DNA of 64,000 bases from Phycomyces nitens (GCA_022702545.1 JAHRBC010000002.1:5704001-5768000); one strand, 5' to 3'; counted from the first letter of the stretch, positions 23,801-36,977 are shown. Made by a program: numbers and translations. The notes: generated from the letters alone by a model not told the origin.

Positions 23801-23969
23801 ATCTTACTTCAGATAGGATCTGATGAGGTACGCCAGAGGTAGCAAAGAATTTAACGGCTTCTTGGCCAGTAATTATGCCAGGGTTGCTGACACTGATGAT
23901 GTTGAAGAGTTGGCCATAAGCCAGTTTCTCTTTTGGCGTTAAAAGGGATTCCCAGGAAGTGGATGACAT
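20866..23969 (-). CDS. EDE1: Ede1/Eps15-type EH-domain endocytic scaffold with C-terminal UBA
   Basis: Five exons: 23969-23808, 23717-23594, 23535-23304, 23228-22504, 22439-20866; 938 residues. Three EH domains: residues ~5-95 (LLTPKEKLAYGQLFNI, IWEAADKDNLGYLTPETFSI), ~140-225 (ITPAEREKYLSIFQAQ, IWNLADVRKSGSLNATEF) and ~295-385 (EKAQSDAFFDKLDV, HIWDMADTQRSGQLTRDEFA), each with the W residue and an EF-hand-like loop. A Pro/Ala linker (PAPVPAPAPAPI), a DPF motif, a coiled coil (~425-580), poly-Pro tracts, repeated acidic DDFDDAF motifs and a terminal UBA (LMKMGFDEKEAKDALDRYDQ) follow. This is the Ede1/Eps15 order: an early clathrin-coated-pit scaffold that binds NPF cargo adaptors and ubiquitin. 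It is shorter than yeast Ede1 (~1380). Confidence 0.93.
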
Positions 23970-24769
23970 TGTATGAATGGTAATGAGGTGTGCAGACAAT
24001 GTGTGTATATATTATTCCAGGGATTTTTCTTATTGGGTATAAATTAATCTCTTACGAGCGCAAAATTCGTAAAGAAACCCCACTGCTCAGCATGGGCAGT
24101 TGCTTGATAGGCGTTCTTGCCACTCTGGGTGATTTTCTAAATAAGGAAATATGACGTTACTGAGTTACTGAGCTTGGAGTACAGGAGAGCACAATGAACT
24201 TTTTTGTGACCAGAACACGTATTGTGGGTGCAAAAAATAGTTTGTTGCGCATGATTGCATGTCAAATTAGCGATTTTAGAGTATTTAGGTATACGAATAA
24301 TGTATATGCACCTCTAGCAATCTGTTTAGACTTTTTTCTTTCATACCAAGGCCCACAATCGCATTAGGCCAAAGCAAAAGCAAAAGCAAAAAGCCATTTA
24401 TAAAGCACATTAAGCGACAAATATACTATTTTCTTGCGATTCAAGATATGAAAAGTACATGTTGGATAAAAGTATAGAAACTCAAAAATCATATTGTGTT
24501 TATTGCTAATTTAACCATGTCTTTAAATACCAGTATGAATCTGTAGTGTTTCTTTGTTTTGTTTCTCGAGTATAATCAAGATTGTCTATATAGTCTGCGT
24601 TATCTAATACACTCTTTCTCGGTTCCTTTTCAATCCAGTCATAAATAGCATTTTTCTTTAATTTAGAATGTAAATAAAAGTAATTTGGGTATATTGTTTA
24701 TTAACCTTGTATATTGACAATGTACTTTGTCGCTTTTAGGAAATTTACATCAAAGAACATTAACATGTC
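23970..24769. other. Upstream region of the EDE1-like gene with one orphan exon-like segment
   Basis: On the minus strand, 24137-24055 is bounded by TTATTTAG and GTAAGAG and reads KITQSGKNAYQATAHAEQ then WGFFTNFAL, which looks coding. No neighbouring exon can be joined to it, so it may be a 5' leader exon of EDE1 or the 3' part of a small unrecognised gene. The rest is AT-rich with nothing visible. Confidence 0.3.
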
Positions 24770-25135
24770 AGGATGGATTATAGTTATATCCGGGGGAAAC
24801 TTCTTGATGGCAACGAGAGTTTGTTGTTGGTGCTGTTGCCTAGTAGCTGGATTTGGCTCTTTGTCAATCTTAAAGGTACTTTAAATCAAGAGAATTCAAC
24901 GCTTTTGTTCAAAACCTTCCTCTCTGGGCCAAAGATCTGTCAGAGAAACATTATAAAAAAGTTTATACTCCAAAAAAGACAACAGGAGCAGCCACACTGG
25001 CTCTTATAAAAATTGGTGGATAGAGAGCCATGTTATCAAGGGCTTCAATTAGTGGTCTCTTGAATGCTCTGATTTAAATCCAAAAATACATGTTTGATGG
25101 CTCCTCGAGATTAACAATAATTTTTAGTCCAAGAC
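24770..25135 (+). pseudogene. Decayed Tc1/mariner-type transposase (plus-strand fragment)
   Basis: Pieces of a DDE transposase are readable across shifting frames: NLKGTLNQE, then NAFVQNLPLWAKDLSEKHYK, then NWWIESHVIKGFN, a stop, WSLECSDLNP and WLLEINNNF. They line up with the usual Tc1 order (D...GT-N-Y..., second D region, then QSPDLNPIEH-W). At least three stops and several frameshifts rule out function. No clear ends were found. Confidence 0.55.
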
Positions 25136-25522
25136 AAAGATGAATGGAAGGCAGTACCTAAAATTCAACTAATTTAAAGGCTGCAATGCAACGAGAATGG
25201 GAGATAATATTAATTGAGCTTACTTTACCTTTAGTGACGAGTATACAAGGTCAATTAAAGGCAGTAATTGACGCTAAAGACAATCATACCCACTACTTGG
25301 TCCTACTTTTTTTTTCCAAGTTGACGCTGTAAAGATTTATCTTTCTATATTTCAAATGTGAATACTCTAGTTAGCATTGTTGCTGATACCTTGATAGATA
25401 AATATAATTTTCATAAAAATAAATAAATTAGTTTGATAAGATATATGGTCCTCACGCTTCCTTTTAACTTTGGAAACCTGGTTATTGGTGCTCGGGTAGT
25501 ATTTCACACAAGTCTAGAGTGA

Positions 25523-25936
25523 GATATTAAAGGGTTTGGTAAATAATCAAAAAATCATTCAAGTTTGACTGGGCAAAAAAACACTACATTAATAAGATAT
25601 TTGTGTAATAGTCAAGTGAAGCTTGCTTTTTTAAAATGAACCAAAATATCAATTGATACAAGTTTATAACATTATAAGAGTAAATAAAGGCTTTTGTAAA
25701 TAATAATTGTATATTTCTTGTTAATACATTACTTAAATATACCCTATACTGTTATGTTACCAAAAACAGCTGCTAAAACTGACAAAACAGTCAGCAAGAA
25801 GATGTAATTTCAAATATACAATCGCTATTTTTCACAAAAAATCGCATTTTTTTTTGAAAATAATTTGAAACAATTTAAAGACTGTGACTTCCTTTTTTAA
25901 GTAGGAGGATATTTTGATACCAAACCCTCTAATATC
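25523..25936. repeat. MITE-like element with 19-bp terminal inverted repeats
   Basis: GATATTAAAGGGTTTGGTA at 25523-25541 recurs inverted at 25918-25936 (GATATTAGAGGGTTTGGTA on the minus strand), 18 of 19 matching. The 414-bp interval has no ORF. It lies directly beside the Tc1-type relic that starts near 26085, so the right repeat could instead be the end of that element. Confidence 0.5.
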
Positions 25937-26084
25937 CAAAGTATAATCGGCTCGAAAGAGCAGCGACTGTCAAATACATCATTTACACTCCAAGAAAAAA
26001 AAAGTCATCGCAAAATTAGTATTTTTGCACAAAGAAAGTATATAGATAATCTTTAACAAATATCTTTTTATCTGTTGATTATAA

Positions 26085-26960
26085 TGACTTGATAATTTAT
26101 ATTCCAATAGTCAATAGTGTATATAATGAAAATAAAAAATAAACAGTGTGTAATATCGGATGTTTCTATCATGAGCAGCAATTACAGCCTTAATTCTATC
26201 AGGCATACTTGTAACAAGCCTTGGACCAAATTCAGGATCCATCTGCTCCTACTACTGAGCAATACAGACCTTGATATTTTTAGCATTGTTGATGCATGCC
26301 TTTTTCTCTGCAATGCAATCTTTAATAACTTTTTATACATGCTCAATTGGGTTGAAATCAGGGCTTTGAGATGGCCAGTAGTCAAATTGCTTGACTTTAT
26401 TGATTTTTCAACCATGTGGTATAGAGCCAAGTATGGAAGCTGGAACCATCTTATTGGAATTTAAAGACGGTATGATGTTTATAATTCAGCGTTTGGCACC
26501 AAGGGCTGAACTCCTAGGACAAACAATTGACATACAAATCTTTATTGACAGAGTAATCAAACACAGTTGAAGACCCAAATCATACAACCCAAAAGAAACC
26601 TCACATCATCACTGAATATTTTCCAAACTTTTCATTTTGAAGCATATACCTATCCTGAAAGCGTTCTCTAGGTTTCCAAATCACAGATGGGTCAGAAGCA
26701 TTGTCCTTTACCATAAACTTGGACTTATCTGACTATATAACCCTTCCCTAGTCTTCAATTGTCAAAATAGCCTTGGATCTTGTCTAATGGAGCTGATTAT
26801 TCTTATGTTCAAATGCCAGTCTTGGCTTGGGCACTGGTATATAAGAAACAAATCAATTTACCCAAAGATAGTTGATAACCGTTTTTCTACATGCAATGAC
26901 ACCAGAAAGCGATTAACTAAATTCAAGTCTGGAGATGAGTAATGGTGTATTTTGAATAAT
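26085..26960 (-). pseudogene. Decayed Tc1/mariner transposase
   Basis: The minus strand reads, through stops and frameshifts, a near-complete DDE domain: SDKSKFMVKDNASDPSVIW, RERFQDRYMLQNEKFGKYSV, SVNKDLYVN, then the diagnostic WPSQSPDFNPIEHV followed by a stop, KVIKDCIAEKKACINN and the tail MPDRIKAVIAAHDRNI. The expected order of Tc1-family motifs is preserved, so identity is secure. At least six stops make it non-functional. Upstream remnants to about 27150 may be its N-terminal DNA-binding part. Confidence 0.8.
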
Positions 26961-27949
26961 CTGAATATCTAACAAAGCAATATACAAAACAGACAGCTTG
27001 ACCAGTCAGAGATTACTATAAACCACTATCAAGAAAGTTTATTTATAAAAAAAGTAATGTGTGATCTACTGTTACTCGAGAAATGGTATTTGATCAATTA
27101 TCACTACAGTCATGCCGATAACTGATATTCCGGGCAAGTGGACATATATTAACAGGTATAAATAATAGTATAATTTTCAATAATTATTCAATTGATTACT
27201 ATATCTCTCCAAACAAAATAAAAGAGTCTCAAAGTACTTATCGTTCCTTTCTATTTTGAGATCAAGTATGAACATACTCTCAAGTGGTTCGGGATCATTG
27301 GATTATACTGTTTTACAAACTAGTATACCAAATTTCGCCTACTCTTTTTTTAATACTAATTTACTGTTTTTAGAGGAGTAAGCTTGTCGAGATAAAAACA
27401 TAGATCACAGCTGAGAGAGCTCTCGATATTTTTTAAATTGTGGGATTTAGGATTTAGAGATGAGAAACACCAATCAGCCAACTGCCTCTTTGGAGCATGG
27501 ACGAAATATAGTTGCATCCATTCCGTTTATACAACAGTGCCTTTAGTTTATCACTCTCAGGTAACAGGGCACTATTTATTTTTCCAATAGATATGCTTGC
27601 TTCGATCTTGATAAAATATAGATTGTCTACTAAATAATAATAATAATAACTCCTGATATAAAAGACAATATGTCCTTCTTTATAATTAATTACCTTTAGC
27701 CTTGAATGTTCTACAAGCCGTATGTCTAATTTCCTCACACAGTCAATACGAAAAAAGTTTTAACCTTGGATATTAAACATTTTATGACAGTGGTTGCATT
27801 TTATTTTTACCCACTTATTTATCCACGGCAATATATAGAGTACCCATAATCTCAGCATACATATATATATTAATAGTGGATACAAAAGAGAAAGCTTAAT
27901 ATTTTGGATATCTGACTCAAGAGACAACTATGACTTAACATTGGCTTTA

Positions 27950-29000
27950 CATACTCTTTGTTGAATACGTTTGATGGGGTTTAGGTTTAATTTTAAGACT
28001 TTATTTACTACCTTTACAAAGAGCCACCATGGTACCTATTACAGGTTCTCTCGAATGCCAAGCTTTTTTATTATCACTTTGATAGACATTTGAATCATAA
28101 AATACACATCTGGGTCAAAATGTTCACATATTGATCTTGGGTTATACCATTACTTTGGAACACAATCAATTCAAGATACTCACTATAGCAACCGTTCAAT
28201 CTCACCATACCAATTTTTTTGCCTTTTTGCATATCCTAGTCTTTATGCGCTCTATAGATTGCCAGCTCTCCTTATTGATATGTTTTTACTAATGTCACAC
28301 CTTTGGCGGTATATTTTGATTAATCAATAGATATGTTCATTAGCCTATTGCAGTCTTTCTTGGTTGTAGGTTTATCTTGAGGCCGGCTTATGAGCCATAA
28401 TATGCCAACCAAACTCTAAGCATTTGAAACAGTTTATTCCCATGTCTTTACAGACCAATACCTTTTCATCTTTGCAAGACAATCTTTGGCCTGTCATACA
28501 AGACAGATGGGTTGTTCTGTACCACATCCACAAGGTGTTTTTAGGTCCGCTTGTCAATATTTCTTGGTCTTTGGTGCCTTTTTATAGCCTCTGAATCTTG
28601 TTTCTTATAGTTGTTTAATTGTACCCTTGACTGAAACTCATTCCAACCACAGTTACAATCTTGATCGCACTAGAATTAGCCAGATGCATCTGCATCATAC
28701 ATCCGTACTAGTAATCCACAGCTTTCTCACTAGGACTATGGGGTGATTCCTGATGAGGGCATTGTTTTCATGTTGGATTCGATTAATTAAATAAAACAAC
28801 AACAATAGTCTTATTTTCTAAAAGAGTTGGCTCTTTAATATTTTTGTCAATTTCCAAACATTTCTCACTGAGCATCTTGTTCTTGTCATGGCCCACTGTC
28901 AATCCCAATGTGCTCATTTCAACTTCCATAATGGCAACAACGCATCTACCATTGCCAAGAACGCCCATCTGTTTCTCATACTCTCCAGTTTTAAATTTGT
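27950..29000 (-). pseudogene. Third, strongly decayed Tc1/mariner-like transposase relic
   Basis: The minus-strand pieces are NGITQDQYVNIL, KKLGIRENL, NKVLKLNLNPIKRIQQ (a degraded SPDLNPIEH region) and, further upstream, LAKMKRYWSVKTWE, all in transposase order. Many stops and frame changes. The 28783-29007 open frame may be its N-terminal part. Assignment rests on weak motif order. Confidence 0.4.
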
Positions 29001-32000
29001 CCAACAAGGAATATGAGTGTGCTTGCTCTATAATCCGTACTTGATCCCAAAGATTGCAATTGAATCTAAAAGATAAAGTAGATGGGATGGTACATTCAAG
29101 AATGCAAGATGAGATTGAATGACTAGTTATATTTTATTAAAAAGTATGAACTATAATGAAAAGGTACAAATAGAGTAGAAATAAATATGGGTGTCAGATT
29201 CTTAGTTCACCACTATTGTACAACAAAAAGTGGATCCATTCCCTCCAGGACAAAGACCTGATCCGACGGTGAAGGGGAAATGAACTGTTTCTACAACACA
29301 TAAAAAGATGTGAAGTAAGCGTGGGGCTCTGACTGGAGAGGTGTGGCAGCGTAGCAAGATAAGACATACACACACAATCACAACAGCAGAGCCCTAGATA
29401 GCAAACTGGACAATCTGCATCGTTCACGACCAAAGAAACAGTTCTTCAAGACCATCTCACGTGTAAGGACACCAGATAATTTGGTGCGAACACGCAACCC
29501 TTGCCGGTACGTGTAAGGGTCTTGCAACAAGAAATCTTACCTAAATTAATCAGACCAGACCAGACCAGACCAGAAACGAGAGTGTAATGCTCCTATAATA
29601 ATATGAGTGTTAATATATATATACATATACAAGTGGTAATATATAATAACGCGTACCAGAATGCCAAAATATCGTTGCCATGCATGGAAAACCTGGTAGC
29701 CGATATATACTACAATAATCACTCGTGCGAGTTAATAGATTAGTGGCTCCAGCATACGCTATTTCACATATGAGCAACCACTATCCATCAATTCGCGTAT
29801 TCGTCGGCAGACCTGCAAACAAAAAAGGGAAGAAAGGGAAAAGGAGAAAAGTAAAAGTAAAAAATGGTATGAGAATAATTGTTTTTCAAGTCGTATATTT
29901 ATAGCTAAATATTTTGTTCAACTGCGTCACCTCCTGGTAGTCTTATATAGAATATGCAATGATCATGTGTTTATCACTTTTATTGGAATACAACTAGACT
30001 TGCTGGTGCCAAGTCTATTAAGATAACCGACTATACCCATCCTATCTTTCTTGTCACTTTTATCTATTATACAACTCCATTATAATTCTTTATTCTTCAA
30101 TCTACTAATTGTTCCTCTAATGTCGATTTACGTTTGATTCTGCATAATTTGCGAAGGCACTGCCAATAAATCCTATAAAGTTTCATATCTATATAAACAC
30201 AATTGAGGTGATGAAATACTCATTATTTTTCAGAAACATCAAATATCATACAGTCACCATAAAATGTTCTACTAGGCAAGATAAATAGCTCTTTTTGTAG
30301 ATTGATCGAGTAGTAGAAACTTGTTAAATTGGTTTAAATATATTCTACTATACTTGGTAGCATCTAAAGCACACCAAAGAATACAATTGCCATTTTATCA
30401 AACAAACGAAGTAAGCAATCAGTTCTTGCTAAAAAAAAATACACTCTCTGTATGCCCATGCTTCCATAACAGCCGGTTAATTACTCGTATAAAACAATTG
30501 GTGCAGTAAAGTGATAAAACCATGTTTGATAATCTATTAGATTGGAGCCAATCTATAGTGTATCAAATTCATGTAAATGATTATATATTTTCTATATAAT
30601 ATACCTATACGTTTTGAAAGTAAATACATATTTTGAAAAAATAAAATAATTTATAACAAATAGAACCATCAATTGAGCTCTAGTAAATAATCAGTAAGCT
30701 ACTATACTTGACTTTGTATTAATTTTGATCTAGAATAGTTTATCTATTAATACTGCCATTAAATATTGCGATATTTTCTCGAGACAAAGCAAAAGGTCTT
30801 CAATATAATACCTATATTTTGAAAAGCAGTCCGTAAAGAATTTAATGGCTGTTTGTTAAAGAGAACATGTTGAAAATAAACAATATAGTCTTCCAAGTAC
30901 CTATGGATGCAAAGATCCAGTCTAGAACAGCTACCTAAAATGGTAGTCTCGTAATAGTCTGGAACCTTGAAAATAAAAGTGGCGGGTATGTTGAGGCCGA
31001 CACTTTCTAGTGAGGGTTCAAAAGCATCACCTCTTTACAGCTATTACCTACCAGAATGTGGATTACAAGAAAAGACAAGAGTATGTCAATGGCTTGTGAT
31101 TTCCAATGCAAAATTGGCATTGGTAAATAAAGACATCACTTTGAAACCAAGAGAGCATTGAGGATGGCTGGGCGGCTCTTTGCCAAGTGCAATGTATTGT
31201 TGGTTTTATGCGAATGATTGAATAAATGACCTCTGGGGGTCTAGACTAGACAGACAGGACTCGTTTTCCATATATGAATTATTATTATCTATATATCTTT
31301 TGTCGATTCTCGCTTTTATCTGTTTGCTTTTCTACACAATCTCTATTCCTTTTCACTATTGATATCGTGTTCTTTTATCTGCGGCTGCTTACATTCGATT
31401 TTGGATAGCAGAAATCTTTAAATACAATTATAAAAAGAGGGTGTAGTCTAGAAAAGTGTTGATGGGAAACAAATAGAACAAAAATATATATATAAAATCA
31501 AATAAATAAGAGAATATATAGACTATCCCGATTTATCCATCTTGATTAACCCCATGATTTTGTACATGTTTTTTTTATGTTTTCCGTTTCCATAGAAACT
31601 GCTATATCTCCATGGATACCGGATTGTTTTTAATGCGGTAAACGAGAGAATGTCCATCTAAACTATGGCTATTGTGGCCATCAAGTGGATGAATCGATTC
31701 AAAGGCCAAAGTGGTTGATCAATGACAATCAGGCAGTATAATCAACCTCGCTTCCGAGCATCCAATCGGATCAAAGTCACACGAGCAATATAACATTAAT
31801 GGAAACAGATAAATGTCATAATATTAATATATAGTAGTGGGCACATGACAATCCATTCCGGTCTTGTCTCCAAGGAAACCCATCTGCACTTTTGAATAAA
31901 AAATTGATCATACAAGCGGCTCTTTTTATTATTATTATTGCTCCAATATATTTAACGTATTTAATAATACGTAGAGATTAATGGCCAGTTTGTAGCAAAT

Positions 32001-34317
32001 TTACTGCAAAAGACACTTTTCAAGGTGTATAGCCCACAGTAGTAATGGTGTTATTAATTCTCGGAATGCATTTAATTAAACTAGTGTAGTACAAGCACAA
32101 ATACTAATGAACCTTGGTTATCAGGTCAATTGGCCATATAAAAAGATATCTCGACTACATTTAAAACGACAATAAAATATACATAAAATAACCACAACAA
32201 GCTTTAAGATTAAAGACATTGCATAGACGACATGATAAAAAGAGTTCTAGTTAACGACAGTGCAAACAGATGTGTGCAGCCTGCCAATACAGAGGGTAAA
32301 GAATGGTTTGAAGCAAGTGTTTATTTCACAGATATATTGACCAGAAAGTGACCGGACCCCATCCGCATATATGTCCAAACCATCAAATTAAGGTTGTTTA
32401 GAAAGACCAATGAGAAATATTTAAAATATCAAGGTGGGTACCCGCAAGAAAACCGTCAAGAAAATGCCAAAAAGTCGCTTACCTCAAAGCTGTTTAAATT
32501 AGCAAAGTCCAATCATCATCTTTAAAGTGAACAAAAGAAATGGCAAGGTGGTCTGTGCGCTGTAACCTTGCACAGAGCACTATGTTTTGTATCCAAAAGC
32601 TTGTCGAGTGCCTCTCTTCCCAATACAGAGGGTGGGGAAATGGATTTGTGCAAAAATAAAGTTTTTGTCAAGAGGCTTGTTGTCATATGATCACCAGACA
32701 GTCTAGAATGAGGAGCACATAAAAAAAGTATAAAAAGGCCGTGATTTTTGCATCTTTTCCTTTTTCCCCTTTTCAAAAACATCATTGAACTTGGTGGCCA
32801 TGTAAAATTCATTTCCACCAGGGTTCTATTAAACTCATCGCATAAGAATAGTAACCTCTTTTGTTCTGGTAATGTGCAGTTCGCAAATGTTATTGTTATA
32901 AATGAGTATTGATCACTGCTGAATCTGAGAGTAAGACTGAAGGATAAAATAATATCCTCAGCTATTCCAGTCAAACGGATCTGCCTTTATGAGATTATCC
33001 AATACACAGATCATCATACACATAATTGATTATTATTTATTATTATTATCGTTATCACCATAATATGGGATATACAGATATACACATATTTATCTAATGG
33101 CATCATCATATTCCATTTACATGTTTCTTTTATTATATGAATACTTGATTGAGAGACTACAACTACAATGAATTAATAATTCTAAAACATTACCCGAGTA
33201 TCTGGGTCGGAATATTAAAATATTACCAATAGCATAAATGCGCTTCTTTACCAAAGCTCTCTGGCTGATCTGACTGGAGAAGTATCATATTAATAGGTCT
33301 CTCTGGATCTTTCCAGAAAGACAATACTCCTGGAAGATGACTCATCGTGATAAATATTACCAAAGCATATACTGAATTATAAATCAGAAAACATATAAAT
33401 ATCAGTAGTTAGTTCTGTGTAGAAAGATAACCTTTTTCTTTTGAATAAACACCCGACACAAGTTCTCACGAATTCTTTCGTCCCTTTCCAAGTTTATTCT
33501 ACCCACAACAGTTATAAAGAGTCTGGATGGTTGTGTCAAAGACATTTAAAAAACCTCTTTAACCAACGGTTGATTGATCCCTACCTTCAGCAATCTGATT
33601 ATGAGCGTATTGTTCAAAACCAAGATGCATCCACCGAGTGAGCATAATAGCAGGGTCCTTATCCTTTTTAGCATCATATTTTATCAAGAACTTTATAGAC
33701 AGTCGCTGTTGACTTCAAGAGACTTTGCGTTTTTACTATAGTAAACAACTTCCAAAGTCGTTTAGACATGAGCATCCACCTGGATCACTATCAATAGCAT
33801 AAGTATAATAAGAGTGCCTCCAAAGTATAGCCAGCCATTCAATTATATCCCTTTGTCCAATATCAGTTCAAGCATATAATCATCTATACCAAGGCCGATG
33901 AATCTCAGGGTTTCATCTTAAAGGCAAACAACTAGACGGTATGATGTATTTATAGGAAAGAAATGCTTGCAAATCCTGATCAATAGCGTTTTGATTTCAT
34001 TTATATCTTGGCGCCGACAACACGAGCGCACGGACCAAAAAGCAAGGTTGACATCCAGCGACTCATACTTACAATGACAACGTGGCTTCAGACAAGTTAC
34101 ACCGCTACTATGTATTACTTGTGCTGTAACGAAAGCCGTGAACAAACACATCAACAAGATAAACGACTCAAAGGTTACATCATATATGAAAACCCAATAA
34201 GCCTCTCATACACTAATAGTAATCCTTATGTTTCTACTTGGAGAGACACTTTCCAATCAACGAGTCACCTCATTAAAGCACAATCAGCCAAAGCACTGAG
34301 AACATGTCGATAGCCAG
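29001..34317. other. Long AT-rich stretch without a recognisable gene
   Basis: Only short ORFs. Worth noting: (CCAGA)n pentamers near 29552-29575; a minus-strand exon-like pair at about 29520-29408 and 29289-29209 flanked by plausible splice sites (encoding YTYRQGLRVRTKLSGVL-like sequence, then FISPSPSDQVFVLEGMDP), unrecognised; a 150-codon minus-strand frame at 32522-32974 without any known motif; and a broken minus-strand coding-like patch near 33450-33720. I would treat the region as decayed repeats unless expression shows otherwise. Confidence 0.4.
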
Positions 34318-34715
34318 TCTCCAAAGTCAGTATCATATTTCGATTCATATTACTTATTATAACTTGTGGATCTAGTCTGCTATTCGGTCACGGTCAGTGT
34401 CAATGGATCCCACTCTGGATAACCGGTCTCCAAGGTCAGTATAATTTTCGATTCCTATTACTTATTGTAGCATGTGGATCTAGTCTGCTTCGTCGGTTAT
34501 GATTACTGTCAATGTATCCCGCTTCTGGATAACCTGTCTCCAAGGTCAGTATCATATTTCGATTCCTATTACTTATTGCAGCTTGTGGATCTAGTCTGCT
34601 CGTAGGTCATGGTCAATGTCAATGGATCCCGCTTCTGGATATCCGGTTCTCCAAGATCAGTATCATGTTTTGATTCCTATTACTAATTGTATCTTGTGGA
34701 TCTAGTAATCGTATT
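34318..34715. repeat. ~110-bp tandem repeat, about 3.6 copies
   Basis: The word TCTCCAAGGTCAGTATCAT recurs (with changes) at 34318, 34427, 34537 and 34648, giving a period of 109-111 bp. Each unit also contains CTTGTGGATCTAGTCTGCT and TCAATGGATCCCGCTTCTGG. Copies differ at ~10 percent of positions. Confidence 0.9.
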
Positions 34716-36475
34716 GTAGATTGTCATTATTACATGACTCATTCTTGATTCCCAATATTTCAGGACAGTATATGGTTGCGACGTGTATACCTAACTGTGG
34801 TTTGTGGATATATTGATGTTTTTTTTTTTTTTTTTGGTTTAAGGGTTGTACAACACAATGCTTTTACTACATTTTTATACAAAAGGTAAGTGTTATTTTA
34901 TTTTATTTTTTGAGTATATATACTTTTATCTATTGCTTTTAATCGTTTTTCTTCTTTGGTTTTAATGTTTCTATTGATGATCTGCTAGTTAAAGGCTCTA
35001 ATTGATTGTCTTTTTTTTTATGGCTAAATGAACTATTCTTTGTATGTGAAATTGCATGTAAATTTTAAAACGGGCCTGTATTTTTCACCTTTATAGTATT
35101 TATTGTTTGATGTAACATTTTTGTCTATCGCTTAGATGTACAATACGTCTAATGTACTTTATTAATATTTTATTTGATTTTCATGTTTTTCCATGTCGCA
35201 ACAGATTATTAACTATCTTTAATCTCTAGTAATATGACAATATTTGTTGGTATTAGTACAATGCCGTGAATTTAGCAACTCTATTTCAAAGAGTTTTTTT
35301 TGACATTTTATTTTTAGGAATTCCCAATGTTTTACTTGTCGAGTCTTTTACAGATATATCTATGTGTCTTTGAAATTCGTATAGTCGGTTGCTAGCCAAG
35401 TATATGTTTTTGTAAGTAAATTAGTTTTTTAAATGTATTTATACCTCAGTAAGCCTAATCCTTTGCTCTATGCCTTTGTGTTTGTAGAGTATTAACTGTG
35501 AGTATGATGGTAATATTTAGGCCCTGTTTGTTGTTATGTAAATGAATGTGTGCTTTAATTGTCATTCTGTGGTTTGGAATATATTTATAGTGGTTTGCTC
35601 GAATAATGAAGACTTTTTTGTAGTTTTGTGCCGGTATGACAATGGCTAGGTTTTATGCTCTTTTTACTAAACTCTGTAAATAGTGCATATTAATTTACTT
35701 TTCTTATTGTATTAATGACATTTTCTTTCTATATCTTTTAGGTTTCTCATTTTACCAAAATGTTTGGTACTAGTTATTTGCTTTAATAGCATTTTTGTAG
35801 AAATGCAAAAATTGATATGGGATGTTATAGGTTGTTCACAATATTTTACAGGAGGATAAGCAAATTTTTTAGTGTTTGTTTGTCTGCACTAGCAAATTCT
35901 TTGATTTTTGGTATTGTTACTATTGACTAATGAGTATAAACAGGTGGGATATGATAGAAGGGTGATACATGTTTATGCGTATTTTTTTTCATTGATACTG
36001 GATAGAGTAATAGACAGCAGCGGAGATTTATCAACAACTGTTCTCCGTTAACTGACCTAGGCATTTTTTTTGGTATTTGAATTGAGCCAAAATCAGTAGC
36101 TTTGCTATGATCGTATATCTTTTGTGTTTTGCACTCTATATAATTGTGCTCTAGACACTAAAAGTAGACCCTTTATAGCGCAAGACAGAACCGAGGCTCT
36201 TTCATGAATTGGCTTATTTGTTATAGGGAGGCACGCTTGTACCTGAATTATGCTTTTTGGATTCTTGGATATTTAGGAAAATAGATAGTTTGCAACTAAT
36301 AGTGACCATTTGAGATATTAATTAGAGTTGTCTTTTGACTGCTCTTGTTCTCTATTTCTCAAATTAATTTGCAGTCTTTTCAACTTGACTATAGTACTAT
36401 GAGCCACGCCATCTGGACCACTCTTTATAATAACAACTGAGATAAAAAAACGGTAGGCATCTTATATATAGTTTT
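34716..36475. other. T-rich stretch between the 110-bp repeat and the 5.3-kb array
   Basis: Strong T bias on the plus strand, a poly-T run at 34820-34836, no ORF of note and no similarity that I can see to the array unit. It abruptly meets the array at 36476. Confidence 0.5.
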
Positions 36476-36753
36476 ACTGAAAATTTTCCCATAAGAAATA
36501 AACAACAGTGGGAACTTGGGGAGAGCGCCTTTCTCTTGTACACCAGCTTACTACTTTTCATTGCTGACCTCAGCTTGAGCCCTTTTTTGCCGATGACGAT
36601 GTAAGTACGCATTGCAATTAGCACATTACAAACAACATCACTAACTAGACCCGGTCTTATGTACTTTAGACCGTGGACTGTGGACTGTGGACTGTAGAGC
36701 GGATTTTTGACAGTGGACTTGCAGATTGTGGATGTGGAATGTAGATGTGGATG

Positions 36754-36839
36754 TTGACTGTGGACTGTAGACTGTAGACTGTAGACTGTAGACTGTAGAC
36801 TGTAGACTGTAGACTGTAGACTGTGGACTGTGGACTGTA
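36754..36839. repeat. 7-bp minisatellite (GTAGACT/GTGGACT)n
   Basis: About a dozen tandem copies of GACTGTA/GACTGTG. The same tract is present in every unit (near 48524-48609, 53825-53909 and 59120-59206). A related degenerate tract lies ~90 bp to its left. On the minus strand it is open and reads as YSLQSTV repeats, which I regard as incidental. Confidence 0.95.
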
Positions 36840-36977
36840 AGTACATCTTCTTTTTATTTGTAATCGGCAAGTAAACCATAAGCCTAATACTATGTATAGC
36901 TTTTTTTCCTATAGACACGAAAGTGTGTGGGGAGGTTATCACACAGCCTTAATGGTGGAGGGGAGCCAGGGTCTCAA

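Noticed and set aside
32522..32974. 150-codon minus-strand ORF
   Set aside because: No motif, no splice context, composition like the surrounding AT-rich DNA; treated as chance.
36397..36942. 181-codon minus-strand ORF with YSLQSTV repeats
   Set aside because: It is the translation of the 7-bp minisatellite and its flank, differs in frame between units because of indels, and has no domain.
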